Made by a program: the position numbers and the translations under genes. Positions 33,655-44,519 of a DNA stretch of 64,000 bases are shown piece by piece; positions within the stretch are counted from its first letter, which is position 1, and each line of letters opens with the position of its first letter. Source of the DNA: Doryteuthis pealeii (Eukaryota > Mollusca > Cephalopoda > Myopsida > Loliginidae); contig CM042142.1 in NCBI GenBank assembly GCA_023376005.1, positions 49,167,051-49,231,050 on the forward strand. The letters are read 5' to 3'. The notes under the pieces are model-generated. The model was not told the origin of the DNA. It saw nothing but the letters and a program-made list of their open reading frames with translations, and did no database searches.

Positions 33655-33910
33655 ATATTCAAAAATACAAAGGTGTTGAAAATTTTGTGGCATTTGGGAC
33701 AAGACTTATCTTGCTGAGGTAAGTTGAAGGTGAAATTGCACTAGAATATAATTCTACTCGCTGTTGATAGGGAGAGCTTGAAAGTCACGTCTTGCCTGGT
33801 GAAAGTTCATATGATAAGTGAAAGGGTTTCATTTTGGCGCTAATATTGTATATTGGTGATTCACCCTCTGGTGACAGGAGGAGATAATTCCACTATCATT
33901 TTTCTGATAT
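33655..33910 (+). repeat. Dispersed repeat of unknown class, copy 2
   Basis: Counterpart of 4430-4945. Confidence 0.5.
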
Positions 33911-34088
33911 TCCAGGATCAATTATAATTTTATAATTTGAATTTCTTTTAAAAAGAATATTTTATAATTTTGATTTTAACAATACTACATTTATGGGGTG
34001 GCAAGTGGTTTAATATTTTAAGGCTTAAAAGGTGGCTGGTTATTGTTTATGCGTGTTCTTAGTATTTTCTTTTAACCCCATCTCATTT

Positions 34089-34594
34089 GGTGGTTGCGCT
34101 GAAAAGGAAGGAATTCAAGGAACGAAAAGAAAGAGACAAAGACAGAAGGTGGTTTTATGACTTAGGCTTTATTCACCAGTCCATTTCTATTCTCAAATTA
34201 GCATGCTGCCTGTAAAAAATGATGAGTTTAATTGTGTATGCACATTGATGTGGATAGGACCATTGTCAGTTAAATAGATCTTCTATCCCTGAATAAGCTA
34301 CCAAGGTGCATCGATCCCAGTTTTGCGGGTCAAAGGAACACAACGTCGGCGCAGAGGGCATTGAAAGAGCAACTTGGCGGAGACACATGTGGCAAGGGAA
34401 TATTTCCCTGGTCAGTACTAGCGACTAGAAACAGTTAAGGCCTAAACTAGACTATTGATAGATTCGCCTTAGGGGTCGGAATTGGGTCCTTTTCCTCCGC
34501 ACATGCGTGGAGGATTCTTGTGGTGAAGGTTCATGGGAGTTTGTTATTTTCTTTTTTTTTTTTCTTTTAATTTTTCTTTTAATCCCCAAACATT
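34089..34594 (-). mobile_element. LTR (GGGGATTAAAATAAAAT family), longest copy
   Basis: Reverse orientation. It contains the extra 250 bp (GGCATTGAAAGAGCAACTTG, TTCTATCCCTGAATAAGC) missing from the copies at 13.7 and 26 kb, then the common GACTTAGGCTTTATTCAC and TGGTTGCGCTGAAAAGG end. Confidence 0.75.
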
Positions 34595-34680
34595 TGTCTT
34601 ACTGGAAAAAAACAAAAAAACGCAAACAATTTAACAACTGTAAAAAAATGACTAGGTTGTATTTAGTATTTGTAAAAAAA
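34191..34680 (-). repeat. Right arm of the 490 bp inverted duplication
   Basis: Reverse complement of 31222-31708. Confidence 0.93.
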
Positions 34681-34689
34681 GTTGTTGGG

Positions 34690-34925
34690 GTGGCCTAATA
34701 TCGGTATCAGCCAGACAGTGAGGGAGTCTATCCCCTTATCACTAGCGCTAGACCAAGGAGATTATTTTATCATCTGAGCTGGAGCGCCACACCTATCATC
34801 AGCTCCTCACTTTACCGCACAGGTCCCGGTGCTATTCATTCGCTGAGTTGGCGAGGGCTGGTATCGAATGAGGAACCTTGTGTTTCCTACCCAAACGCTC
34901 TACCGACTAAGCTAAACCAGCCCTT
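34690..34925 (-). mobile_element. SINE family B
   Basis: Reverse: TATCGGTATCAGCCAGACAG to CGCTCTACCGACTAAGCTAA. Well preserved. Confidence 0.9.
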
Positions 34926-35114
34926 AGTATTTGTATTTTTGTATTAAAGTGTATTATTGGGTTGTGGTTATAGGGTTTTAGACTGGCGTTCCTTAGCACT
35001 AGAGTTGCATTGAGCTGACACTCTGTCTTCCTTTATGATGGCTGCAAATATGGAGTTAGCATAAATTAGTATCAGGAAATACATGGACACAACTTAGAAT
35101 TTTAAACAATATTG

Positions 35115-35620
35115 GGTAATTTATGAGGAAGTGCGTTCCGGTCTCCCGCCTCAAAAACTGCTACCAAAATATCAAAATAACAACCCCAGCTCGTCGTAAT
35201 TCTTGTTTATTTATCGTAATTTGTCGTAATTCTTGTTTAGATATGAAGATGAATATATAGTTTTGAATAGACTGAGATAGATAGATAGATAAACAAACAA
35301 AATAATATAGATAGATACGAACAAATGGAGATAGATAGATAGATATTTTCGACAAGTAAATGTATGAGGGGGGGGGTCACTTCTTTTTTTGTCTTAATTC
35401 TTGTTTATTTAAACTAAAAACAAAACATTAAACAAACATGAATTTAAAAAGATCTTAGTATTTAAAGTAATATAGATAAATATAAACAAATTGAGATAGA
35501 TGGATAGATAGATATGAAGATGGATAGTATTGAATAGACTGAGCTGAGTTGTTATTTTAATAGTCACCGGGCAGCAACTCTTGAAGCAGGAGACCAGGAC
35601 GCACTTCCTCATAAATTACC
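35115..35620. mobile_element. GGTAAT foldback element, copy 2
   Basis: 506 bp, same termini as 21322-21837 (GGTAATTTATGAGGAAGTG, mirrored at the right end). Perfect 8-bp TSD CAATATTG (35107-35114 and 35621-35628). The core has GATA repeats. Confidence 0.92.
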
Positions 35621-35984
35621 CAATATTGTGTTATATCTATACATAAAGAAAATTCAGTTGTAATATTTTCTGTTGCAAACAATTTTACTGTTTGCGGCTA
35701 TATAAATATAAACAAATATAAGTCCACTTAACTTAGTTCTTTGATAAATGGTTATGTTAAAATTCTCGTACTCATAAATGGCTCTTCACATATTTTGCTG
35801 ACATAGTGGCAGCAACAAATTAATGTCCTCCTCCATTGAGATGTAAGTTGAAAAAGAGGTAGATATCTATCTTTGATTTCTGGTGCTGAAAACTGCGGAC
35901 ATGTAATTGATTGATTTGAAAAGGAGCATGTTGACCAAGGGCAACAACTGACCTACCTTAGATATATCTTATATACCTTTAACT

Positions 35985-36279
35985 GTAGGAAGCGCGTAGT
36001 GTAATGATTAAAGTCATGGGAAATGGACTCGTCGCCCCGAGTTCAAATCCTGGACGTAGTAATTGCATTTCACTTAGCGCTAATACCCTTGGGAAAGGTA
36101 TGAATCTTACTCTCCCTCCAGCTATGGATAAATAGCAGAGCAGACTGGGATCTTTAACTTTGGTTAGGCAACTGGTCTAGGAAAAGGAAAACTCTGAATT
36201 CAAACCTGTTAAACTCCGCTTAAGAAATTGACCTTGTGTCGCATCCTGCTTGTGCGGAGGGGTTGGTAAATATATATAT
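35985..36279 (+). mobile_element. SINE family A, full length with TSD
   Basis: 295 bp between 14-bp TSDs ATATACCTTTAACT (35971-35984 and 36280-36293). GGAAGCGCGTAGTGTAATGA head, GAGTTCAAATCC box B. Defines the family's length. Confidence 0.93.
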
Positions 36280-36293
36280 ATATACCTTTAACT

Positions 36294-37059
36294 TTGATGT
36301 CCTTGTCATAGACTGGCATATGTGTGTACAGAAAAGAAGTACGACCTGGAAAAATTTATTTTTAGATTTCAAGAGGTTTAAAAAAAAATTGTTGGATTTG
36401 TGATAAAGATTTTGCCTTGTTTGTTGTAGAATCAATGAATTGATGATCAAAAAAATGTTTTATTTCATTTTCTTGTTTGCATCTCATGTCATAGTGTGTT
36501 TTCTCAATTGTCATCATAGTACCTAATGATGATGATTTTAATGGAGTAAACACTGACACAATAACCTTTTTTCCTCTTTTAATTGTAATGTTTTTGTTAA
36601 TTATTCTGTCCTTATGCTAAAACAAACAGTAAAACTGATACTTTAATTTAACTTCCACATTTTTTAGAAACAAGCGAATAAATCCTTATTCGCATTTTTT
36701 TCTTTTTTTTTCCTTACAAACTGAAACTCCGGAACTGGCTTTTATCTCGATTCCAATCAATACATTAAACAGAGATTCATTCAGTTTCTTTCCGAAAAAT
36801 GTTTTTATTATTTTCTTTTAATTTTCCGAGTGAACTTTTTTCATACATAAATTTAAAAAATTAAAATTGCTTGTGATTTTTTTTATTAAAAAAAAATCAG
36901 TACTCTATCACTAACTCTACATTAGTTTTATAAGTGGTTTAAACTTTAGAAAAATACCTTAACGAAATTTAATTTACTCTCAGTGGACGTCTAGTTATTT
37001 TCTCAATATAAATGTAGAGACATTTATTGATAATCGATTTACAACTTTTGACCGGCACC
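36294..37059. other. AT-rich upstream region of the glucosidase gene
   Basis: Poly-T/A runs and no recognisable element or reading frame. Confidence 0.5.
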
Positions 37060-37211
37060 GTTTAGATTATCTCCCTTGATGTTAACGCGCATGCGCATCA
37101 CGTTAGCTAAGTATTACGAGGACGAAGTCGATTTGTTGAAAACTGCTGCTTTTTACTTACGTGTCTGCTAAAGTTGTAATCATTTAGTTAATTGGACGTC
37201 CCACACTAACC
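37060..37211 (+). promoter_or_regulatory. Probable proximal promoter and 5' UTR of the glucosidase II beta gene
   Basis: CGCGCATGCGCA at 37086-37097 matches the palindromic NRF1 site (YGCGCAYGCGCR). It is the only CpG-dense spot in the surrounding AT-rich DNA and lies about 115 bp before the start codon. A TCACG motif follows directly. No TATA box is evident, which fits a housekeeping promoter. The transcription start is not determined. Confidence 0.6.
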
Positions 37212-37308
37212 ATGGGTGTTCAAATTGTTAAGATTGCAATAATATATTGTCTCCTTCATACATTCTCATTAGCTGCAATTTCTAGACCTCGAGGTGTATC
37301 CATATCTA
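37212..37308 (+). CDS. PRKCSH: Glucosidase II beta subunit, coding exon 1 (signal peptide)
   Basis: Starts at an ATG in good context (ACC-ATG-G) and encodes 32 codons plus one base. Residues 1-22 (MGVQIVKIAIIYCLLHTFSL, then AA) form a signal peptide with a hydrophobic core, followed by ISRPRGVSIS. RPRGVS is the conserved mature N-terminus of the endoplasmic-reticulum glucosidase II beta subunit, which retains the catalytic alpha subunit in the ER and helps trim the inner glucoses of N-glycans. The exon ends in TCT-A before a consensus donor (GTAAGT at 37309), so the junction is phase 1 and fits the phase 1 exon at 44520. This start is chosen because it is the only upstream ATG that gives a signal peptide joined to RPRGVS. 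The family is about 500-550 residues, so only the N-terminus is here. Confidence 0.88.
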
Positions 37309-38050
37309 GTAAGTAAATTCAACTTAAACTCTTCAACTTCAAACTTCATTTTTTTTTTATCAACGTCATCTTACTTCTGTTAAGGTAGATATAATTGAAA
37401 AACAAAATCCTTACAAGCAGAACTTTTTTGCTTGTTTTTGGTATAGAGAATATAGCAAAAATTTATAAACAGCTTTTTTTTGTTATAATTTCTATTTGCA
37501 ATAAAATATTGTAGATTTTGTTTCTTTCTTAGATGTTATGGTCTGTTGACTCTGTTATTTTAAACTTAACATTAAGCAGGTTTTCGATTTTTTTTTTTTT
37601 TTGAGAGAGAGAAGTCAACGTGTTGAATTTAACTTAGAAAAGAATTGATAGTTTTTTTTTTTTAAAAACCTTCTCAGAAATTCATGTATATAAATATTAT
37701 ACTTGTTATTATTACATTATTAACGTTGTATAAACACTGACACAAACACAATCTCGGTTCTTATTTCTACAGGAATTTTGAGCGGTTTAAACAGGCATGT
37801 GATTTAAATAAAAAAAAGATTTTCAATTTAAAAAAATGGGAATCAGTTTAAAAAAAAAAAAAGAAGAAACAAACAAGAACTACAAAAAATCATGATTTAT
37901 CGATTACGGTTTTTATTGGCAATAATAAGTTAATCAAATACAAATATGAACTATAAAAAATGTTTTAATTACTAATCAATAACATCAAAAGAAATCATCG
38001 GCTGTGTAACAATGTACTCTGAATTGTTTGAATTTGTTTCTTACTTTACT

Positions 38051-38065
38051 ACACTTAAGGATAAA

Positions 38066-38122
<57 letters not shown>

Positions 38123-38134
38123 ATCCTTAAGTGT
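38051..38134. repeat. Hairpin with (AT)n loop
   Basis: 16-bp perfect arms ACACTTAAGGATAAAG (38051-38066) and CTTTATCCTTAAGTGT (38119-38134) enclose about 25 AT repeats. Cruciform-prone. Confidence 0.9.
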
Positions 38135-38664
38135 ATATATATATATTGTAGATATTTCTTACCTTAATATGTAGAACAAGGAAGTTGGATTATATAAGAA
38201 GCCGGTTCGGTTACATGATTTTTATTCTTTACAATTTGCAATTTTTTTTCTTTTTTTCTAACCAAAGGAAACTTTTTTGCACATTACATACACGAAATTT
38301 ATTTTATATATATAGTAATTAAAAAAAAATTTTGTAGCAAAAACAATTTCAAAAGGTTTGTTCACATATGCCGTTTCTGTATAAATAATTGTAAACTATT
38401 TGCATAGTCTTTGTTTTTGTTTTTAAAATACTTTGCATTTGAATTCTATAGTCAGACTTAATATAAGCTACATTTCCTCGAAGTTTGTGTAACATTAAAA
38501 TATATGGATTGATACAATGAAATATTAGAATTTAATTTAATTTTAATTCAAGGTAGCTTAACATTAAAAATACTATCATCTGAGTTTAAAACATTAAAAA
38601 ATTTTTTTTTATCCCTATCAGTAATTTTAATAAAAAAATATTTGCATTCATAAGTAGATATTAA

Positions 38665-38889
38665 CTCTTTGCCTACCAAATTTCCCCCACGGCTGTACCA
38701 AATTTTCTTGGTATTTCTTACCTGTATGATGGGATACTTCTTCACTATTCATTCACTTCAGAACTCCTATTCAAATAAAATCCTATCATTATTGTAATCT
38801 CAGTCTTTCTGCTCAATTATAATGAACTAACCATCAGTTTTTGCATTTTGATGGGAGAGACGGTGTGAGTGGTTTAAAGTAGGCCAAAA
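38665..38889 (+). mobile_element. piggyBac-like MITE, copy 3
   Basis: 225 bp between intact TTAA sites (38661-38664 and 38890-38893). Ends CTCTTTGCCTACC and GTAGGCCAAAA, an inverted pair. Confidence 0.8.
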
Positions 38890-39399
38890 TTAAATATTAC
38901 ATTAGTGGTAATACTTTTTTCCTTTTGAATATTTGTGTGGTAACTCTTCAAATATATTCATAATCTGAACAAACCTTTTGAAATTGTTTTTGTTATAAAG
39001 ATTATTCCATGTATTTAAACTTAGTTTTATGTTTGAATGTGCTGAAACTTTAAGGTTTAACACCTGCTGCACTATTTACTGGTGTGGGGTGGAGGTTATT
39101 GATTATTCAATTATAATGTACTCTAGAGAGACAGCTCACAGATTGAATGTCTCTCTTTTTTTGTGATAATTTTGATTGAGTTTAGTATTTTTCTGAGATA
39201 TAAACTTTTAAAGATATCTTTAATTCAAAACTTGGATAGAATAAAAAGAAAATTTTTATTCTATCCAATCCACATATATATATGCAATGTGTATCCATAC
39301 ATGTTCAATTTGAGGCTCCCTAAAGGAACAGTTGATGTCACATTTAAATATATTGTCATTTGATAAAACTATTTCAAGAAAAAGAAAAGACAAATCCCA

Positions 39400-39655
39400 A
39401 ATTAAACTGCATCTAATGGTGAAGTTCCAATTCTGGAGCTCTGGAGAGTGTGGAGTGCCTGTTCATTGCCATTGCTCCCAGGTCCCTTCTTATCCGGAAT
39501 GATAGTACCTGTTAGGGTCCTATTTATGGGTTAAATAGAAATATAGAGTTTAAAGAAAAATCAAATACCCAACAACCATGAATAGAAATAAATGTCTTTA
39601 GCCTGAAATAACCCAACAAGGTTTGACATGCTGTAAAATCCAACCAACAAATTCC
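39400..39655 (+). mobile_element. Family C retroposon 3' part
   Basis: TAATGGTGAAGTTCCAATTC, GTACCTGTTAGGGTCC and GACATGCTGTAAAATCC end. In intron 1. Confidence 0.8.
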
Positions 39656-39728
39656 AGCAGCAATTCAGGCAAAACAATCAAATTTATTTTAATATAAATC
39701 ACTTCCAAGCAGAACCAAAGTGTAATAT

Positions 39729-40018
39729 ATATTTACCAACCCCTCTATATAATTATGGACACATGGTCAACTTCTTAAGCAGAATTTAACAGGTTTGAAT
39801 GCATAGCTTTCCTTCTATTAGTCTGGTTGCCTAACTAAGATTAAAGAATCCAGTCTGTCCTACTATTTACCCATAGCTGGAGGAAGAATAGTTAGATGCA
39901 TAGCTTTCCTAAGATTATCAGAGCTATGTGAAATGCAAACAGCCTTGTTGATGATTTGAACTTGGGTTGCCAAGTCGGTTTCCTATGACAATGATAATCT
40001 TTACACCACATGCCTCCA
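39729..40018 (-). mobile_element. SINE family A, full length with TSD
   Basis: 13-bp TSD CAAAGTGTAATAT (39716-39728 and 40019-40031). Reverse orientation in intron 1. Confidence 0.93.
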
Positions 40019-40097
40019 CAAAGTGTAATATGCCATAATATATTTTCAAAGACATCACAATGTGTTATTTCTCTGAATGTTTGAGATGAGGCTTGAA

Positions 40098-40415
40098 GAT
40101 TAGTATTATCTGCGTTATTCGGACTATTGTCCCCATCTTCATAGTTATTTGTACAACATTTCGGCCGATATGCCCTCCGGCCTTCTTCAGGTATTTCTTG
40201 TCTGACTTGGGAACCCCGTGGACTAAATAAAGGGTTAGGTTCAAAGTTCCGTGATGGCTCCCGATTACGACAAGAAAGTTCCCTAGTTTGAAAAGAAGGT
40301 TCCCGAGTCCGACAAGAAATACCTGAAGAAGGCCGGAGGGCATATCGGCCAAAACGTTGTACAAATAACAATGAAGATGGGGACAATAGTCCGAATAACG
40401 CAGATAATACTAATC
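40098..40415. repeat. Inverted repeat with Penelope-like end motifs
   Basis: Arms 40098-40209 and 40306-40415 (about 110 bp, nearly perfect) contain ACCTGAAGAAGGCCGGAGGG and CGGCCAAAACGTTGTAC, like Penelope-like element ends placed head to head. The 164-codon reverse frame at 39892-40386 arises from this palindrome plus a SINE and is not a gene. Confidence 0.75.
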
Positions 40416-40539
40416 ACAATGTATGTATCCATGTTATTGTTACCACATGAATACATCTGTGTCCGTAACATGGATAAATAGACACCCAACATGGATTTAA
40501 TTTTTTCTTATGCTCTCTATTGCATTCCAGTTTAGTTAT

Positions 40540-40885
40540 TTAAAAATGGATTGTCCCAACCCTACTGCCCTTATAGCAAGCCCCATATATGTGCTAGAAG
40601 GCAGTGACTGAGGGTTTTAATGTCCTGGATATTACATTAAACTATATCTGATGGTGAAGTTCCAATCCTGGAGAATGTGGAGTAACCCTTCATTGCCATT
40701 ACTCCCAATCCACTCTGACTTGGAGTGGTAGTACCTGTTAGGGTCCCATCTATGGGTTAAATAGAAAAAATTGAGTTTAAAAAAAATGTGTTTAAAAAAA
40801 AGAAATTGAGTACCCATCAAGGATGAATAAAACAAAAAAACAGCCTTGGCATAAAATAACCCAATGGGTTAACATTCGATAAAAC
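40540..40885 (+). mobile_element. Family C retroposon, 5'-truncated
   Basis: ACTGCCCTTATAGCAAGCCC, GTACCTGTTAGGGTCCCATC and a CGATAAAACC-rich tail. Confidence 0.8.
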
Positions 40886-41274
40886 CAAAAAAAACAAACA
40901 AAAAAAAAGGTCTTTGAAAAATTATTTTTTTATTTTTCTAAGAACTTTGCGAAAATCAATATTGGTGCTTGTTTAAAATTGGTGTCTGCTCAAGAATTTG
41001 AAGAAATGTACAAAACAAAGTATGACATTATACACAGTGTTGTGTACAGTATAGAAACCTATTTTTGAATTTACACTTTGCATAGCCCTAGTTTAATCTG
41101 TAAAGTTATACAGCGCGCTTTCTTTATAGACTAGAAGTGGCTACCTGGTGTTGCCTAGGTAGAGGGAAGGATTAAAAAAAAGTTAATTTTGCAGATCCAT
41201 TGATTGTTTTAGTCTTCCATAATTGATTTGTTTGTTTTAATAATGAATGCACCAATGGAACAGGTTGTGGGTGG

Positions 41275-41480
41275 GGGAGTCCCGTGGCATGGTGGCTAAC
41301 GTACTGGACTGTGACATTGTAGTAAGTGAGTTCAAACTCATGCTATTACGTTCACTTTTGGACTAATACCCTTGGGAAAGGTATGTACCCACTCATCCCA
41401 CTAGCTATGAATCAAATAGTACCACTACTGTTCTACTAGGATGGCTTTGGCATTAAATAACCCAAGAAGGTTGATATGCC
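41275..41480 (+). mobile_element. SINE A variant with family C-type 3' end
   Basis: GTCCCGTGGCATGGTGGCTA head (box A-like), GAGTTCAAACTC box B, AATACCCTTGGGAAAGGTAT body, but the tail is GGCATTAAATAACCC and TTGATATGCCATTAAAC, as in family C. Confidence 0.75.
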
Positions 41481-41664
41481 ATTAAACAAAGAAACCAAAC
41501 CATCAAAAGAACAGACAGCATTATAAAAGGCCTTAAAAATAGTTTATTTTTTAAGTATAGGACAATTTCATAAAATAGATTGCATTTTTATTTGGGGTTG
41601 GGTGGGGCAGGTCTGATAACTTAAAACTAGGACAGTCTTCCATATGTTTCATGTTCATGACTTA

Positions 41665-42030
41665 GTCAGCCCTGTTGGCTGTGGCTTTAGAATACACCAA
41701 TTGCACCTCTGTACAGGGATAAGACCCCTCAACCGTCTAATGAGGCCACCTGTTGACTGTGGGTGCTGACCAATGATGATTAAGGATGGAACCCTGGTGG
41801 CTGTGCAGTCCATAAGATGCTACACTAGAGAGTGTGGAGTACCCCTTCATCATCATTACTCCCAGGTCCACCCTAACTCAGAGTAGTAGTACCTGTTAGG
41901 GTTGCATCTATAAGTCAAATAGAAAAAAATGTGTTAAAAAAATTTGAATACCCATCAAGAATGAATAAAACAAAAATGCCTTTCATATAAAATAACCCAA
42001 CGAGTGTTGATATGCCATAAAATCCAACCA
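41665..42030 (+). mobile_element. Family C retroposon, internally deleted
   Basis: Head CAGCCCTGTTGGCTGTGGCT, ACCTCTGTACAGGGATAAGA, then a deletion and the 3' end GTTGATATGCCATAAAATCC. Confidence 0.8.
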
Positions 42031-42154
42031 ACCTAATTTGTTTTAAGGATCTTATTCTGTTTTTATGTTTATCGGGGAATGTTGAGTGTTTGTGTCGTAT
42101 GATGTGATTGTGAAGAATGCTTATTTCTTTTGTATGTCTGCCACTCTCAACTTG

Positions 42155-42238
42155 GGCTTATTTTAAAATCAGCCTGAAAAATCATGTTTGGTCTTATTTT
42201 GCAGGTAGGTCTTATTTTCAGTGAAACACGGTATATAT
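42155..42238 (+). mobile_element. DNA transposon end (CTTATTTTC...CACGGTAT)
   Basis: GGTCTTATTTTGCAGGTAGG, then TCTTATTTTCAGTGAAACAC resembles a widespread MITE terminus. Left end not found. Confidence 0.35.
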
Positions 42239-42429
42239 CATAACTATACACTATTCATTTTCCTGACATTTGTATATTATTAGCAACACCAGCTGTTTCG
42301 TTGATTATGGTAGGCATTGACAAATTCAGACCTTAATCGGTTTAAATCACAATTTCCTGTGTTACTGGTCCAAACTTAAAAATATTCTTATGGTTGAAAA
42401 TAAAATAAAATAATCTTTCTAAATATGTA

Positions 42430-42650
42430 ATTTTTATGTGCACCTCTACAGAGGGGTAAGACCCATCCCCATAATGGGGCCATCTGTTGGCTGTGGGTGT
42501 CCACCTGTGATGCTTAACGATGGGACCCTGGTGGCTGAGCAGTCCATGATATGTAACTCCACTTTAACCTTTTACTTAGACTAGATGGGTAGTCAGAGAG
42601 GCCCCCTTTTAATCAATCAACTGGTCATGTCAAGCCCTAGCTTGAATTTA
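42430..42650 (+). mobile_element. Family C retroposon 5' part
   Basis: GCACCTCTACAGAGGGGTAA to ATCAACTGGTCATGTCAAGC, with no 3' end. Confidence 0.8.
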
Positions 42651-42679
42651 ATTACTTTTTACGGCGAGTTAAAACGGAA

Positions 42680-43632
42680 TTTTGCTTCGAACATGAAATA
42701 CAATTTTTTTTTCTCAGAATAAAATTCACATGGTAATTTATTTCATAAAGTGGATAATCTTTATCAATATTCTTGAAATTTTACATTTAATTAGCACACA
42801 CCTTAAAATACAAGCAGGAACTTGTTTTTTTCTTTCCCGACCTTTAGAAGCGAAAATATGATAGACAAAAGTTGACGGGGGATTTCTTCAAAAAGTATTA
42901 AAAAAAACCCCAAAAAATCACTATATCTCTAATAGAAGATAGTCTCAGAATTATTTTCATATATAACATGGGACATAAGGATATTGTTTAACTGTGGGTT
43001 TTTTTTTCGTCAAACTTTCAATTTAAAAAAAAACAAAAACTTAAAATTATGAGAAATGTAAACAAAACTCAGCACATGCATTGTTTAAAAATATATGTAA
43101 ATAGGTATTCTATTTCTTGTATGTAATACAACATATCAAGTATTTAAAAAGGTATTAAGTTCAAAGTGATGTTATATCTTTAAATTAATACTATATATGT
43201 GTATACATGCAGTATTAAAATGAAAATGTTGAATAATCTTGTGGTAAACTTTAAAAAAAAAACAACAAAAAAACTGCTATCTGTACCTCTTATTCTCTAA
43301 ATAATGGATTACAGCATAAAGATACATACAATTTGAGTACAGAATCAGAAAGAACATATACGTTTACTTACGAATGCCAAGTTTTATCAAAATTGCTCCA
43401 AAAATGAAGAAATTACTGAATTTCTTGTTTTGAATTGGTCCGTGATTTGACATTTTTTTTAACAAAATCATGTCCACTTTGTACCCTCAATTTCGAGGCT
43501 TTAAATTCTGATAACATTTGAATCACTGGAGATATTTGCATAATTCAGTTTTTAACTCCATTTACAGAGCTCTAGATAACTAAGGATTAGATAACAATAA
43601 CCTCAAATAAAAAGATCAACTGGGAATGCTAA
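42680..43632 (+). repeat. 950 bp dispersed repeat, inverted copy at 58397-59360
   Basis: Reverse-complement matches throughout: CCTTTAGAAGCGAAA, CTTGTGGTAAACTTT, ATACATGCAGTATTAAAATG and TCAACTGGGAATGCT. No reading frame of note; very A+T-rich. Class unknown. Confidence 0.85.
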
Positions 43633-43831
43633 TATTATTCTATGTATTATACATTCACCTTTGATGAGTTGTAGTGCACCTGAGCACTGTACGCAATAAT
43701 TTCATTTTTTTTTATATTTAAACTGAATGTTGACATTTTGATTTAAATTAAAATTACCACAACCAAAAAATTGGCAAACACCGTTTGGTTGTGCTTTTAC
43801 CATGACCTTTTTATTTGGCGATCATCATGGG

Positions 43832-44005
43832 TTGCATGAGCTGATGGTTCAGTGGTAGAGTTTGGCTATGCTTTCTGTAGTCACTGGTTTGATCTTCTGT
43901 GGAGGAGATCACAGTATACACTGCTGATGAAACCTAATTGGTCGAAACAGCTGTCCAGTGTTTCTGTATGTTGCACATGGTGTTTGCTTGATTTTCTGAT
44001 CGTGG
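43832..44005 (+). mobile_element. tRNA-headed sequence with Penelope-like tail
   Basis: GATGGTTCAGTGGTAGAGTT (box A-like) and ACTGGTTTGATC (box B-like), then CTGCTGATGAAACCTAATTG and GTCGAAACAGCTGTCC, the Penelope-like end signature. An (AT)n tract follows directly. Confidence 0.45.

Positions 44006-44008
<3 letters not shown>

Positions 44009-44057
<49 letters not shown>
44009..44057. repeat. (AT)n microsatellite
   Basis: About 24 AT repeats in intron 1. Confidence 0.95.
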
Positions 44058-44060
<3 letters not shown>

Positions 44061-44351
44061 TTAATATACCAAGCGTGTTGGTAGATCCTTGCGGAGAGGA
44101 AAAAACCAGCAGAAAGTTTGATTGTAAAAGTATACTACCAAACATCAACCAGGAAGAAAAAAATTTTTGAAAAAAAGAAAGGACCAAGATATTCGTACCA
44201 ACAAAAAATAATCTATTGGTACAGTATTTGGCCAAAAGAAAAAACAATTTATATGTATATATATGTATATAAGATATATATATATTCATATAACCGCTAG
44301 GAGAAAGCTAATAAGTAAAAAGTGCTCGATACCTAAGTAGAGCCAATAATA

Positions 44352-44356
<5 letters not shown>

Positions 44357-44394
<38 letters not shown>
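44357..44394. repeat. (TA)n microsatellite
   Basis: About 19 repeats, 125 bp before the exon 2 acceptor. Confidence 0.95.
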
Positions 44395-44398
<4 letters not shown>

Positions 44399-44519
44399 CC
44401 TCTATCTGTATATCTCTACATTTTGATTTAATTATCAACTTTAAAAGAAATAGTTTTATTTTGACTTTGTATTATCTCATTTGTCTTAATCTATTTTTCT
44501 CTTCCTTTTCTTTTCTTAG

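Larger units (their letters stand above)
37309..44519 (+). other. Intron 1 of the glucosidase II beta gene
   Basis: The intron is 7,211 bp, with donor GTAAGT and a polypyrimidine-TTAG acceptor. It holds a TTAA-flanked element (38665), a SINE (39729), a foldback (40098-40415), several family C retroposon pieces, half of a 950 bp inverted repeat pair (42680) and two long AT microsatellites near the 3' end. No second gene is seen in it. 37309-38040 is AT-rich single-copy-looking sequence with poly-T runs. Confidence 0.85.

Noticed and set aside
39892..40386. 164-codon reverse-strand frame
   Set aside because: It is made from a SINE and a palindrome; no domain recognised.
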